From assembly GCA_020881195.1 (NCBI GenBank), contig JAJIYL010000059.1, positions 1 through 32,325 on the forward strand: 32,325 nucleotides of DNA, in the 5' to 3' direction. Each line of letters begins with the position of its first letter. Position 1 is the first letter of the stretch. Of this stretch, positions 17,741-26,878 are shown one piece after another. The notes beneath the pieces are model-generated. The model saw only the letters and a program-made list of their open reading frames with translations, did not search any database and had not been told where the DNA came from. Source of the stretch: Rickettsia endosymbiont of Pseudomimeciton antennatum (GTDB lineage Bacteria; Pseudomonadota; Alphaproteobacteria; Rickettsiales; Rickettsiaceae). Made by a program: the position numbers and the translations under genes.

Positions 17741-18011
17741 TAGATGTTTAGCTATACTGTTTCAAATATAACACAAATAATAGAGAATTATAAAAAAAAT
17801 AGTCTAAGTAGCTTGTAATTAATGATTTTTACATATATAGTACCTGCGTGTTTAGATATTCTAAAAAGGTTCTATATAGAATAGGTTGATGTTATACCTG
17901 CTTCAGTACAGGACCTAGATTCCCGCCCGCGGGAATGGCATTAACGTTTTAGGGCTGACTGCTCCAAAAAACTGATTTAGAAAATGAAATTAACTTAAAT
18001 AGGAAAAAATT
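17741..18011 (+). promoter_or_regulatory. ompB upstream region with a GC-rich hairpin
   Basis: No coding frame is seen. An 8-bp perfect hairpin ATTCCCGC-CC-GCGGGAAT (17919-17936), unusually G+C-rich for this sequence, lies 75 bp before the ompB ATG. It resembles the ATTCCCGC...GCGGGAAT repeats seen in many bacterial genomes. ATATATAG near 17833-17840 could serve as a -10 box, but I cannot assign a convincing -35. The ATG is preceded by AGGAAAA (18001-18007). Confidence 0.4.
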
Positions 18012-21000
18012 ATGGATAAAAAAAGTAAAAAAAGCAATTTTTTGAGAAATTTGCTGGCTACTGCTTCTATCGCCTCAGTGATAGTTGGCGGAAGTAGTGC
18101 AGCGTTTGGTGTTGCTAGTGTATCTAGGATTGATGGTGCTCACCTCGGTACAGTTGGTGAGTGGCAGCAAGGTGGAGCTCGTGCGGCTCCAGTAGTAGGG
18201 GGTACCATCTTTCTTGGTGGGGCTCACGATCTGGGATTTGATAATGATATAGGTAACCTCGGTACATTAAACATTTTTGGAAATGATGGGCAAACGGTTA
18301 CAGTAACGCAGAATAACCAACTCGTAAATGTTATAAGTCTGGTTAATGTTCTTACACAAGCTGCTGCAGACGCTGCAAATAATGGGGCAGGTGTAGTTGC
18401 TGGAGCAGCTGCAGATGCAAAAATAAATTTCGCGATTAATGGTGCTGGTACTGTTATGGAATTTGGTGCTATTGTTGGTGGTGTTGGTACTGGGGATTTA
18501 ACTGCACTAGGTAACATTACTTTTAATGATGCTACTGCGAAAATGATAATTAGTTCTCGAGATGGTCAGCATATAAGGGGGAACATTGCTGCTACTGCTG
18601 CTGGTAAGGGTCTCATTGAAGTAAATACAACTAATCTAGTTTTTGATGGAACTATCGGTGCTAATGTTAACAGAATTGTACAATTAAAACTTAATAATGA
18701 CACAAGTGCTACTTTAACTCGGAATGCATTTTTTGGAAACATTGAACTTGGTGATGAATCAATATTGACTGTTGGGAATGGTGCTAATCTAACTGGTGAC
18801 GATATTAAGGGAACTGCTGGCAATAATGGTACTTTAACTTTTGCAGGAGGCTCTACTGTTATTACAGAAGTTGGGAGTGCGAATGCATTAGCGAGAATTA
18901 ACATTGGTGGTATAGTAAACTTCCAGGGTAAAGCTGGTCTTCTTATTCCTAGTAAGATCAAAGCTCAGGAAATTTCATTAACTACTGGTAATTCCAAGAT
19001 GACACTCTCTACTCAAGCTCAAGGTGTTGAAGGTGATATTACAACTACAACTGGAGGTCAAGGTACTTTGCACTTCCATGGTAACTTTGCTCATACTGTT
19101 ACTGGTAATGTTGGTGTTAGTGGTCGTGAATTAGGATTGATCCAATTTGAGGCTGGTGGTGCTAATATTAGACAAATTACTGGTCAAGTGTTTACTCGTA
19201 ACATTACTTCAGATGGTGGTACAATCACTTTTGGGAATAATGTTCACGTAAATGATGCTACAAATCTAGAAACTGCTCCAACAACCATAAATATTGGAGA
19301 GAATAGGATTGCAGATCTTGGTAGAGTAAATTTCAATAGTCAGCCTAGCATAATCAATGTTGGAGGCAATGCAAATGGAGGAACACTTGCTGGAACATTT
19401 GAGAATACTGGTGCTATTGTAGCAGGGGAAATACACTTTAAAGGTACCGGTGTCGGTATATTTAATGGTACGGCAACTAAATTGGCTTTGATTGACACTA
19501 AAGGTCTTTTGAAATTTTCAGGTGGTACTAATAGTGTCACTCAAATAAAAGCAATAGCAGCTGGAGGACATTTTGAATTTGCTGACAAGTATAAATTGAC
19601 CGGTAATATTGATGGTGATGCTGCTGCTATTGGTGGGGCTGCTATTCCAAATTTAGATTTCAAAGGTGATGCTGAAATTATTGGTAACATTGGTAGTACT
19701 GATATAGTTGGTAATATCATTATCGTGAAGGGTCATAAACTAACGGTAAATGGTGCTACAATCAAGGCTACTAATATATTTGATAAAGCTGGTCAAGGAA
19801 CATTAGCTTTAATTACAAATGATAATGTAGCCATTACATCTCAAATAAGTGTACTTGGTGGTGGTACTATTGATGCAACTGGAATGACTGCTACTAAAAA
19901 CTTAACTATTGCTGGTAATATTGGAACTGATCCTGCTAATGGCGGTCATGCTTTAGAAAAAATGTTACTGAAAGGGCAGAATCTTGCCTTAGCACCGGGA
20001 AATTATGCTAATATTGCTGGAATTGATTTTGATAAAAAAACATCGACAGTAAACTTTAATAATGCTAACGTTAATTATGCTTTGGGAAATTTGACCGGTG
20101 CAGAGAATGTTACACTTAACATTGACCGTGATTTCACATTATATAATACAAAAACTAAGGATAAATTAAAGGAAACTAAATTTTTATTAGATAATACTTT
20201 AACTCTTGGTAAAGATAATGATATTACTACTGGGATAACAGCTTATGAGGATAATAAAGGTACTTTAGTTTTTGCTGGGGATTCTGCTCTGAGAGGTCCG
20301 ATAGGAACAACCAATAAAAAACTTAAAGCGATTACAGTAAGGGATAATGTTACGGCAACTACATCTGGTCCAGCTTTTGTTCACGGAGATGTAACCTTGG
20401 AGGGTGAAAAATCTGTATTAATTATAGACAATAACTATATTGTTAGTAAATTTGTTGGTGGTGCTGCTGATGGTGCTGGAACACTGAGATTTGTTAATAA
20501 AGATCCTGTAAGATTAGAAACAAAATATAAGCGTCCTATTACTAATCCTGCTACTCCTCGTGTTGATGCGATAGAGACCTTAGAGTTAACTGATGGTGAT
20601 GTTCAATTATCGGCTCCAGATGGTTTAGAATTCAAAAAAATTGTTTTCACTAGTGTGGCTCCGGCTGCGGCTCCTGCAACTGTGGCTCCAGTTACTACTG
20701 CTGCTGTTCCAACTAATGCTGCGACAGTTGCAACCGGTGTGGTAACTCCAACTGCTCCGGCAACTCCAACTGTGGTCACTGCAACTGCTCCAACCTTATT
20801 TTTAGATAGGGGGTTTTCTGGGATAAATGTTGACAGTAATTTTGATACTACCACTGGCACAATGCCTATAATTCAGTTGATAGCACAAGGAGATAATGAT
20901 ATTGATAAAGTTAACTATGTTGGTAAAGATAAAGATCATTTGGTTAACATAAAATTAGAGGATAAATTAATAGTTGGTACTAAGAAGTTCTTTGCTACTG

Positions 21001-23099
21001 TAACAACTACAGATGATGGTAAAGGTGATGTTGTCTTTAGTGATGAAGCCGATAAGGTCTATGGTTTAGGTTCTGAAAAACTTAAATTAGGTGCTGTGCA
21101 TTTATCCACAGATGTCGAAAACTTTGGTGATACCTATGCTAAAGAGGTTGTTGTTTATGCAGGTAAGACTTATACAGCTAGTGGAATAATATCTGGTGGT
21201 GAACTACGGCTTGGTGATAGTGCTGCTACTGCTGCTGTTAAGGCTAATAATATTATTAATGTTATTAACATTATTAATAGTAAGGCTGCTAATGTTACTG
21301 GTGGTGCAACTGCTGTCTTTAATGATGGTGTTACCTTATTAGATGATGTGACTAGTGTAGGAGCAGATAATGAACTTAATTTTGCAGGTAATGCTGTAAT
21401 TAAGGGTAAGATTGGTGTGTCTGGCAATGCATTTTCTGGAATGGTTACATTTACTGGTGCTAAGGACCGTACTGCAACCTTGTATAGTGATATGTATGTA
21501 AAAGATGTTGACTTTGGTGCTGAAACTCTTAAAGTTGCTGCTAATCTTACAATTGGTGGTGTTTCACATGTCAATGAAACTATTGCTCTTGACTCTAATC
21601 AGTTAATCTTAAAAAATACCGGAACTTGGGGAACTAATACTAATATTAGTACTACATTAACTCGCTCTGGCACACTTGGTAACATTGCACTTAATGATGC
21701 TATTGCTGTGGCTGGTAATGTACCAATTACCGTTAAAATAACTGACCATGCTTCCTTAAAAGATCATCGTAGTAAAAAATATACATTTATATCTGGTTAT
21801 AATCACTTAGCTATGGCAGACGGTAGTGTCAATATAGACAAGATAATAGGAGATGTTGAAACAAATCAAGCTTATAGTGAATGGAAGTTGACAGTTGAAG
21901 GTAGTGACTTAATGCTTACACGTATATGTGATGAGGTTAAGGGTGTTAAAAAGGACTTGGATGGTATTGGTGATAATATCGATCAACAAAATGCTAAGAT
22001 GCTTGCTGAGATACAAGGTGGTGATGCAGCAAAATATCTAGATGATATAAATCTTATAGATGAAGCACAAGGTGGTAAAGCTAAACGTGCTGCTTCACTC
22101 CAAAGGTTGACGAATACTGAAAGTGCACAAGTAACAGAAACAATTGGTAACACTGTTGGTCATGTCACTAATATAGTGAACAGCAGATTGTTTAATGTAA
22201 CTGGACAATCAGCTGTTGTTGCTGCTGGGTCTGATGATGGTAGTACATCAATGGGTGCATGGGTTATGCCATATTATAGCCAAGCTGTTCAGAAGAACAA
22301 AGGTGGTTCTGTTGGTTATGCAGTAAAATCTGGTGGTGGAGTCTTTGGTTTCGATGCTTTAGCTAATGAGAATCTAACAATCGGTGCTGCTGTTAGTATC
22401 ATTAAGAGTAATATGAAATTCAAAGGTTACAAAGCCGGAGAAAAAACTGCTATTGATACCTTGATGCTGTCTATTTATGGATCACAACAACTTGCTAAAG
22501 ATTTCTTTGTACAAGCTGTAGCTTCTTTTGGTTCAAGTAAAGTTAAAAATACTGATCCTAGAATAGTTTCTGTTAATACTAATGCTAGTGGTCTGCAAAC
22601 TGCTAAAGCTAGTTACAATTCTATGTCTTACGGTGGAGAGCTATTATTTGGTTACAATGCTAAAGTAGATGACTCAGTGTTAGTAACTCCGATGGCTGGA
22701 ATTCGTTATACAAGATTTAACGGTGAAGGTTATAAGGAAACTGGTACAACCAGTCAAAATAAGGATATTCGTCAGAAGGCAAGCAATAGAGTTGAAGCTA
22801 TCGTCGGGGCTAGAGTTGCAACTACTGTAGATACTAGTGGTATTACAGTGACTCCTGAAGTACATGCTTTTGTTTCACAAAAGTTAAGTGGTAAGTCAGG
22901 AAAAGTTGATGCTAGATTAGATGGTATGACTTCTCCGTTTACTACTAGACCTGACAAAGGTGCCAAGACGTCATTTAATGTTGGTGTAGGTGTTAGTGCT
23001 AAAGCCGGTGTTATGGAGTATGGAGTTGGTTATGATGCACATTTAGCTAATAAATATGTTGGTCACCAAGGTACTTTGAAAGTTCGTGTAAACTTCTAA
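18012..23099 (+). CDS. ompB: Outer-membrane autotransporter OmpB (Sca5)
   Basis: The major rickettsial surface autotransporter: S-layer, adhesion and host-cell entry (family knowledge). 1695 aa, near the usual 1650. Residues 1-33 are a signal peptide (MDKKSKKSNFLRNLLATASIASVIVGGSSAAFG). The passenger is a long Gly/Asn/Thr/Val-rich beta-helix with recurring N(I/V)..GG, LTFAGGS and TLVFAGDS motifs. About residues 880-930 form an Ala/Pro/Thr/Val low-complexity stretch. A region at about 1310-1400, including a helical VKKDLDGIGDNIDQQNAKM, precedes the beta-barrel from about 1410 (GAWVMPYYSQ). The protein ends in VRVNF, with the terminal Phe expected for outer-membrane insertion. A terminator follows. 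Confidence 0.96.
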   Translation: MDKKSKKSNFLRNLLATASIASVIVGGSSAAFGVASVSRIDGAHLGTVGEWQQGGARAAPVVGGTIFLGGAHDLGFDNDIGNLGTLNIFGNDGQTVTVTQNNQLVNVISLVNVLTQAAADAANNGAGVVAGAAADAKINFAINGAGTVMEFGAIVGGVGTGDLTALGNITFNDATAKMIISSRDGQHIRGNIAATAAGKGLIEVNTTNLVFDGTIGANVNRIVQLKLNNDTSATLTRNAFFGNIELGDESILTVGNGANLTGDDIKGTAGNNGTLTFAGGSTVITEVGSANALARINIGGIVNFQGKAGLLIPSKIKAQEISLTTGNSKMTLSTQAQGVEGDITTTTGGQGTLHFHGNFAHTVTGNVGVSGRELGLIQFEAGGANIRQITGQVFTRNITSDGGTITFGNNVHVNDATNLETAPTTINIGENRIADLGRVNFNSQPSIINVGGNANGGTLAGTFENTGAIVAGEIHFKGTGVGIFNGTATKLALIDTKGLLKFSGGTNSVTQIKAIAAGGHFEFADKYKLTGNIDGDAAAIGGAAIPNLDFKGDAEIIGNIGSTDIVGNIIIVKGHKLTVNGATIKATNIFDKAGQGTLALITNDNVAITSQISVLGGGTIDATGMTATKNLTIAGNIGTDPANGGHALEKMLLKGQNLALAPGNYANIAGIDFDKKTSTVNFNNANVNYALGNLTGAENVTLNIDRDFTLYNTKTKDKLKETKFLLDNTLTLGKDNDITTGITAYEDNKGTLVFAGDSALRGPIGTTNKKLKAITVRDNVTATTSGPAFVHGDVTLEGEKSVLIIDNNYIVSKFVGGAADGAGTLRFVNKDPVRLETKYKRPITNPATPRVDAIETLELTDGDVQLSAPDGLEFKKIVFTSVAPAAAPATVAPVTTAAVPTNAATVATGVVTPTAPATPTVVTATAPTLFLDRGFSGINVDSNFDTTTGTMPIIQLIAQGDNDIDKVNYVGKDKDHLVNIKLEDKLIVGTKKFFATVTTTDDGKGDVVFSDEADKVYGLGSEKLKLGAVHLSTDVENFGDTYAKEVVVYAGKTYTASGIISGGELRLGDSAATAAVKANNIINVINIINSKAANVTGGATAVFNDGVTLLDDVTSVGADNELNFAGNAVIKGKIGVSGNAFSGMVTFTGAKDRTATLYSDMYVKDVDFGAETLKVAANLTIGGVSHVNETIALDSNQLILKNTGTWGTNTNISTTLTRSGTLGNIALNDAIAVAGNVPITVKITDHASLKDHRSKKYTFISGYNHLAMADGSVNIDKIIGDVETNQAYSEWKLTVEGSDLMLTRICDEVKGVKKDLDGIGDNIDQQNAKMLAEIQGGDAAKYLDDINLIDEAQGGKAKRAASLQRLTNTESAQVTETIGNTVGHVTNIVNSRLFNVTGQSAVVAAGSDDGSTSMGAWVMPYYSQAVQKNKGGSVGYAVKSGGGVFGFDALANENLTIGAAVSIIKSNMKFKGYKAGEKTAIDTLMLSIYGSQQLAKDFFVQAVASFGSSKVKNTDPRIVSVNTNASGLQTAKASYNSMSYGGELLFGYNAKVDDSVLVTPMAGIRYTRFNGEGYKETGTTSQNKDIRQKASNRVEAIVGARVATTVDTSGITVTPEVHAFVSQKLSGKSGKVDARLDGMTSPFTTRPDKGAKTSFNVGVGVSAKAGVMEYGVGYDAHLANKYVGHQGTLKVRVNF

Positions 23100-23132
23100 A
23101 CTAATCTTGTAAGTTTAGTTATTTATTACTGC

Positions 23133-23167
23133 AAAAGGGCTTTCTTTTCCAAAAGGAAGCCCTTTTT
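23133..23167 (+). terminator. Rho-independent terminator after ompB
   Basis: AAAAGGGCTTTC and GGAAGCCCTTTTT form a stable stem with a TTTTCCAAAA centre, ending in a T-run, 34 bp past the ompB stop. Confidence 0.85.
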
Positions 23168-23200
23168 GTGGTGAAGCAAAGCCCTTCTTGGTCACTTTTT

Positions 23201-23240
23201 GGATTGCTTCGTCGCCGCAAAGCAGCTCTGAGCCATGACG
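23201..23240. repeat. Single-arm copy of the CGTCATTGCGAG repeat
   Basis: GGATTGCTTCGTCGCCGC, then GAGCCATGACG: the right-hand arm of the family, without its partner, between the ompB terminator and ctaB. Confidence 0.65.
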
Positions 23241-23329
23241 TTTTTATGCTGTTGTAATACTTATAGAAGAAAAAATGTAAGGTACTATGGGTGAAATGAT
23301 AAGTTTAACTAGTATAAATTAGGGTTGTT

Positions 23330-24292
23330 ATGAGTAGAATATTAACTAAGAGCTTTAATTTAGAGTTAGGGAAGACAAGAAGTAATGGCTCTTTTGTCAA
23401 GCTAGATATCAATGCTACGCAAAAAAGCTCTAATAATAGCTCGGTTAAGGACTATATTCTACTCATGAAACCAAGAGTTATGGCACTTGTGGTATTTACC
23501 AGCTTCTCTGGTCTATGGCTTGCTCCAGGCGTAATTCATCCATTTATAGCGTGCATTGCTATGCTCTGTATTACACTTGGAGCCGGTAGTAGTGCAGCTA
23601 TTAACATGTGGTATGATAGGGATATTGATGCCATAATGAAGCGTACACAAAATAGACCTTTAGTTACCGGAGTTATAGAACCACAGGACGCTTTAGCTTT
23701 TGGCGTGGTTGTTGCCTTCTTCTCAGTTTTTTTGATGGGACTTTGTGTTAATCTGCTATCTGCTTTATTGTTATTAATAACCATATTATATTATGTCTTC
23801 ATTTATACTATGTGGTTAAAACGTTCAACTATGCAAAATATAGTTATTGGTGGGGTGGCAGGTGCACTACCGCCTATGATCGGTTGGGCAACCGTAACTA
23901 ACGGTGTTTCCCTTGGCTCTTTTTCTTTATTTATGATTATTTTAACCTGGACACCGCCACATTCTTGGGTATTGGCAATTTTTCGCTCAGAAGATTACAA
24001 AAATTGTGGCGTTCCGATGATGCCGGTAGTAAAGGGAAACTATTATACTAAGAAACAAATTCTTACCTATAGTATAATTATGTTTATTACTACATTTATG
24101 CCATTTTTCTTAGGAATAAGTAATCATGTATATTTGGTTACTGCATTTATATTAGGTCTAATTTTTCTATATTATGCTGTTTCTCTGTTCAGTGATAAAG
24201 ATAACAAACAGGCTAAGAAACTATTTGCCTATTCAATATTTTATCTTTTTAGCATTTTTCTAACATTGGATTTCTTTCGGAACTATAGCTAA
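23330..24292 (+). CDS. ctaB: Protoheme IX farnesyltransferase (heme O synthase)
   Basis: Inner-membrane UbiA-family prenyltransferase that adds a farnesyl group to heme B, making heme O for terminal oxidase assembly (also called cyoE). 320 aa. The first aspartate-rich motif [19 protein letters not shown] is at residues 92-110, and the second cytoplasmic loop has [19 protein letters not shown] (about 222-240). About seven to nine hydrophobic segments start at about residue 50. The N-terminal 40 residues are extra-hydrophilic relative to the core. ATG 23330 has GGG a few bases upstream; a later start is possible but not required. Confidence 0.95.
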   Translation: MSRILTKSFNLELGKTRSNGSFVKLDINATQKSSNNSSVKDYILLMKPRVMALVVFTSFSGLWLAPGVIHPFIACIAMLCITLGAGSSAAINMWYDRDIDAIMKRTQNRPLVTGVIEPQDALAFGVVVAFFSVFLMGLCVNLLSALLLLITILYYVFIYTMWLKRSTMQNIVIGGVAGALPPMIGWATVTNGVSLGSFSLFMIILTWTPPHSWVLAIFRSEDYKNCGVPMMPVVKGNYYTKKQILTYSIIMFITTFMPFFLGISNHVYLVTAFILGLIFLYYAVSLFSDKDNKQAKKLFAYSIFYLFSIFLTLDFFRNYS

Positions 24293-24293
24293 C

Positions 24294-24387
24294 CTGACGC
24301 TACTAGTGAGGAGGATTAAGCCAAGAAGCAATCTATTTCTAATGAATAATGGATTGCTTCGCTCACATATGTTCGCTCGCAATGACG
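24294..24387. repeat. Full hairpin copy of the CGTCATTGCGAG repeat after ctaB
   Basis: CTGACGCTACTAGTGAGGAG and CGCTCGCAATGACGG are degenerate outer arms; AGAAGCAATC and GGATTGCTTC pair inside. It begins immediately after the ctaB stop. Confidence 0.75.
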
Positions 24388-24531
24388 GGAGTGCTACGTA
24401 GGTGAGTTAATTATTTTCATAAAATTTATTATTTTTTACATTCTAATACTTAGTGTTTTATAATTTGTCTGCTATAGTATAGCCAATAAAGAAATTGATA
24501 TAATTTGTAAGAAAATATCTAGGTGGGATTA

Positions 24532-25860
24532 GTGGTCAGGTATTTATTTGTTATACTGTTATTAGTTGTTAATTTTAATAGTTATGCAATAGAAACTATA
24601 GTTATAGAGCGTGGACATGTTGATCCAATGCCGATAGCTATTAATAAATTTGATGCAGATGATAGTAGGAATAGTGTAATTGGTGCCGATATAATTAGTG
24701 TAATATCTAGTGACTTAAAGAGTTCTGGCATGTTTCGCCCGATTTCTACGGCTTCTTTTATAGAACAAGCTTTAGGAACAAAACATAAGCCTCTTTTTGC
24801 TGCTTGGCGACAAATTAATGCTAATCTGCTAATTAATGGTGAGGTTGTCAAGCTATCTTCTGGTAAGCTAAAAGTTAGTTTTATATTATGGGATGTAAGT
24901 TTAGAAAAAGATCTTATAGGTGAGGTGTTTGAGGTACCAGCACATTTATGGCGTAGGGTAGCACATAAAATAGCTGATAAAATTTACGAGAAAATTACCG
25001 GAGATTCAGGTTATTTTGATACGAGAATAGTATATGTGTCAGAAAGTGGACCTTATCTAAACCGGGTAAAGAAAATAGCTATGATGGATTATGATGGTGC
25101 TAATCACAAATATCTGTCAGACGGTAAAAATCTAGTTCTTACTCCAAGATTTTCGCCGCAAGCAGATAAAATTATGTATTTATCGTATGCACGAAAGCAA
25201 AAACCACATGTTTACATTCGTGATCTTAAAACAGGTAAAGAAAAATTGGTTGGTAATTTCCCTGGTATGTCCTTTGCCCCAAGATTTTCACCCCAGGGGG
25301 ACAAGGCTATAATGTCAATAGCACGAAATGGAGCTACCCATATTTTTGAAATTGATTTGAATAGCATGGCAACTAGGCAGTTGACCAATGGTATTGGTAT
25401 TAATACTTCCCCTAGCTATTCACCGGATGGTAGTAAAATAGTTTTTAATTCTGATCGAAGTGGATCAAGGCAATTATATATCATGAATTCTGATGGTTCA
25501 AATGTTGAACGTATCAGTTTTGGCGAGGGACGTTATGCTGCACCAAGTTGGTCACCTAGAGGAGATTATATAGCCTTTACTAAAATCTCTACAGGAGAAG
25601 GTTTTACCATTGGGGTGATGAAAGCTCTTGCTTATGGTGATAATAATAGTGAAAGAATTATAACTAGTGGGTATCTAGTTGAAAGCCCGTGTTGGTCACC
25701 CAATGGTAGGATAATTATGTTTGCTAAAGGTTGGCCTCCTAGAAACAAAATAGCCGGGAGAAATCGTATATATTCCATTGACTTAACCGGTTATAATGAG
25801 AGAGAGATTCTCACTCCTCAAGATGCTTCTGATCCAGAATGGTCAAAAATGTTAAATTAA
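24532..25860 (+). CDS. tolB: Tol-Pal system protein TolB
   Basis: Periplasmic beta-propeller of the Tol-Pal complex, which links outer-membrane constriction and stability to the inner membrane. About 442 aa from GTG 24532, preceded by AGGTGGG (24521-24527); a GTG at 24523 lies inside that site and is less likely. The signal peptide is [18 protein letters not shown], with cleavage about residue 18. Residues about 20-150 are the TolB N-domain ([24 protein letters not shown]). The propeller carries repeated blades: [52 protein letters not shown] and [12 protein letters not shown]. Other tol genes are not adjacent. Confidence 0.96.
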   Translation: MVRYLFVILLLVVNFNSYAIETIVIERGHVDPMPIAINKFDADDSRNSVIGADIISVISSDLKSSGMFRPISTASFIEQALGTKHKPLFAAWRQINANLLINGEVVKLSSGKLKVSFILWDVSLEKDLIGEVFEVPAHLWRRVAHKIADKIYEKITGDSGYFDTRIVYVSESGPYLNRVKKIAMMDYDGANHKYLSDGKNLVLTPRFSPQADKIMYLSYARKQKPHVYIRDLKTGKEKLVGNFPGMSFAPRFSPQGDKAIMSIARNGATHIFEIDLNSMATRQLTNGIGINTSPSYSPDGSKIVFNSDRSGSRQLYIMNSDGSNVERISFGEGRYAAPSWSPRGDYIAFTKISTGEGFTIGVMKALAYGDNNSERIITSGYLVESPCWSPNGRIIMFAKGWPPRNKIAGRNRIYSIDLTGYNEREILTPQDASDPEWSKMLN

Positions 25861-25867
25861 CACCATT

Positions 25868-25943
25868 GCCGGTATAGCTCAGTTGGCAGAGCGACGTATT
25901 CGTAACGCGTAGGTCGGGGGTTCGACTCCCTCTATCGGCACCA
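25868..25943 (+). tRNA. tRNA-Thr (CGT)
   Basis: Acceptor GCCGGTA pairs with TATCGGC (25933-25939), followed by discriminator A and an encoded CCA (25941-25943). D arm GCTC/GAGC; loop TTCGTAA gives anticodon CGT; T arm GGGGG-TTCGACT-CCCTC. The anticodon stem ACGTA/CGCGT has an A-C mismatch at its loop-proximal pair and a G-T pair next to it. It lies 7 bp after tolB and is directly abutted by a recombinase stub. Confidence 0.94.
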
Positions 25944-26197
25944 TTATTCGATTTTGGTACATTTTACGAACGTATCAAACGGTGGACGTAGCTTAAAGTT
26001 TAGCTTCCCGGCTTTTATTTCTAGGTTAACAAATACTAAATTTATCAATTTATGTTTTCCTTCGATAGTGGAACCTTTGGAGGCTTCTGCTGCTCCGGAA
26101 GCCAGCTCTACTAAGTTGATTAGACATTCTGAAAATTTATCATCGGCATTGTCGTGACTTGCTATTTCGTTGACAATATCCTCACGTTTTTTTGTTA
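25944..26197 (-). pseudogene. C-terminal stub of a site-specific recombinase, cut by an IS remnant
   Basis: The last roughly 80 residues of the minus frame (ITKKREDIVNEIASHDN, KFSECLINLVELASG, KHKLINLVFVNLEIKAGKL, LRPPFDTFVKCTKIE) match the stub at 829-1045. The stop codon at 25946-25944 touches the CCA end of tRNA-Thr. Upstream, the frame enters an IS5-like remnant at about 26198, so no catalytic domain remains. The continuous frame to 26480 is therefore a chimera of recombinase tail, out-of-frame IS and palindrome, not one gene. Confidence 0.7.
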
Positions 26198-26741
26198 TGG
26201 CACTGTTAACAAAATAATTTAGCAAGAGCCAATGCGATAAGGCTGAGGAAGGTGGAGTCAAGCTTATCAAAACGCATGGCAATCCTTTTATTTTCCTTGA
26301 GTCTGCCAAAAAGCCTTTCAATAATATGTCGTTTGCGGTAAATTTTGGTATACTCTTCTGCTTTGAAGAATTGGCTCCGTAAAACTTCGGGGTATTCGCG
26401 TACTCATGTACTAAATGTACACTCCGCTCGCTCACCCCTTGTTTTACGTTCCAATTCTTCAAATCATTTGAGTATATCATAAAAATCCTCTGGTGTTAAA
26501 TTAGAGTCATTAGGCAAATAAACTCCTTTATATGGGATAACGGGAATAGCATTTTTTGATTTGATAAAATCTCTAATATTGCCGTTATTGTATCCCTTGT
26601 CCGCAACAACAAAGTCAATTTCTTTCCAATTGGGTATTTCCTTGTTTCTTCCATATTTGAACCTAATTAAACCTTCTTTATGGCTCAATTATTCTTACCA
26701 TACCTTTATCTTTATATCAAATTAGTTTGTTAACAGTGCCA
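26198..26741 (-). mobile_element. IS5-family insertion sequence remnant
   Basis: Perfect 16-bp terminal inverted repeats TGGCACTGTTAACAAA (26198-26213) and its complement (26726-26741), flanked by TA on both sides, a 2-bp TA duplication as in the IS427 group. On the minus strand the transposase is broken: about 26464-26688 gives WKEIDFVVADKGYNN..IRDFIK, with an IPYKG segment; then after a palindromic insertion 26206-26345 gives YRKRHIIERLFGRLKENKR and an end in ALAKLFC. The N-terminal third is missing. At 544 bp against about 850 for full elements, it is defective. Confidence 0.8.
26349..26476. repeat. 128-bp palindromic element inside the IS5 remnant
   Basis: TATACTCTTCTGCTTTGAAG at the left mirrors the end at 26451-26476, pairing in 21 or more of 26 positions. 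The inner parts GTAAAAC/GTTTTAC, GGGGT/ACCCC and GTAC/GTAC also pair, so the whole unit folds on itself. It splits the transposase between FYDI and the YRKRHIIERLFG segment. A half copy is at 6472. Confidence 0.8.
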
Positions 26742-26796
26742 TAGTATTGTGTAGAACAATTTTCAGAATATGTTCACTAATCTATTATTATAAATA

Positions 26797-26824
26797 TTGA
26801 CATTATATAAAAAATAGCTATAAT
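26797..26824 (+). promoter_or_regulatory. Full-consensus sigma-70 promoter of the split giant gene
   Basis: TTGACA (26797-26802), a 16-base spacer, then TATAAT (26819-26824). Both boxes match consensus exactly. A 9-bp perfect hairpin TACATCCGT/ACGGATGTA (26836-26858) follows in the expected 5' leader, ending 20 bp before the ATG, with AAGG at 26869-26872 as binding site. Confidence 0.8.
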
Positions 26825-26878
26825 GCATTTCTAGTTACATCCGTTTGTTACGGATGTATATAATTCTTAAGGTATTTT

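Noticed and set aside
20603..21574. Long minus-strand ORFs opposite ompB
   Set aside because: They are mirror frames of repetitive Gly/Asn/Thr/Ala codons; their residues are simple runs with no domain, and ompB is clearly the coding strand.
25944..26480. A continuous 178-aa minus-strand ORF
   Set aside because: It joins a recombinase tail, an out-of-frame stretch of the IS5 transposase and a palindromic element; only the last 80 residues reflect a real gene.
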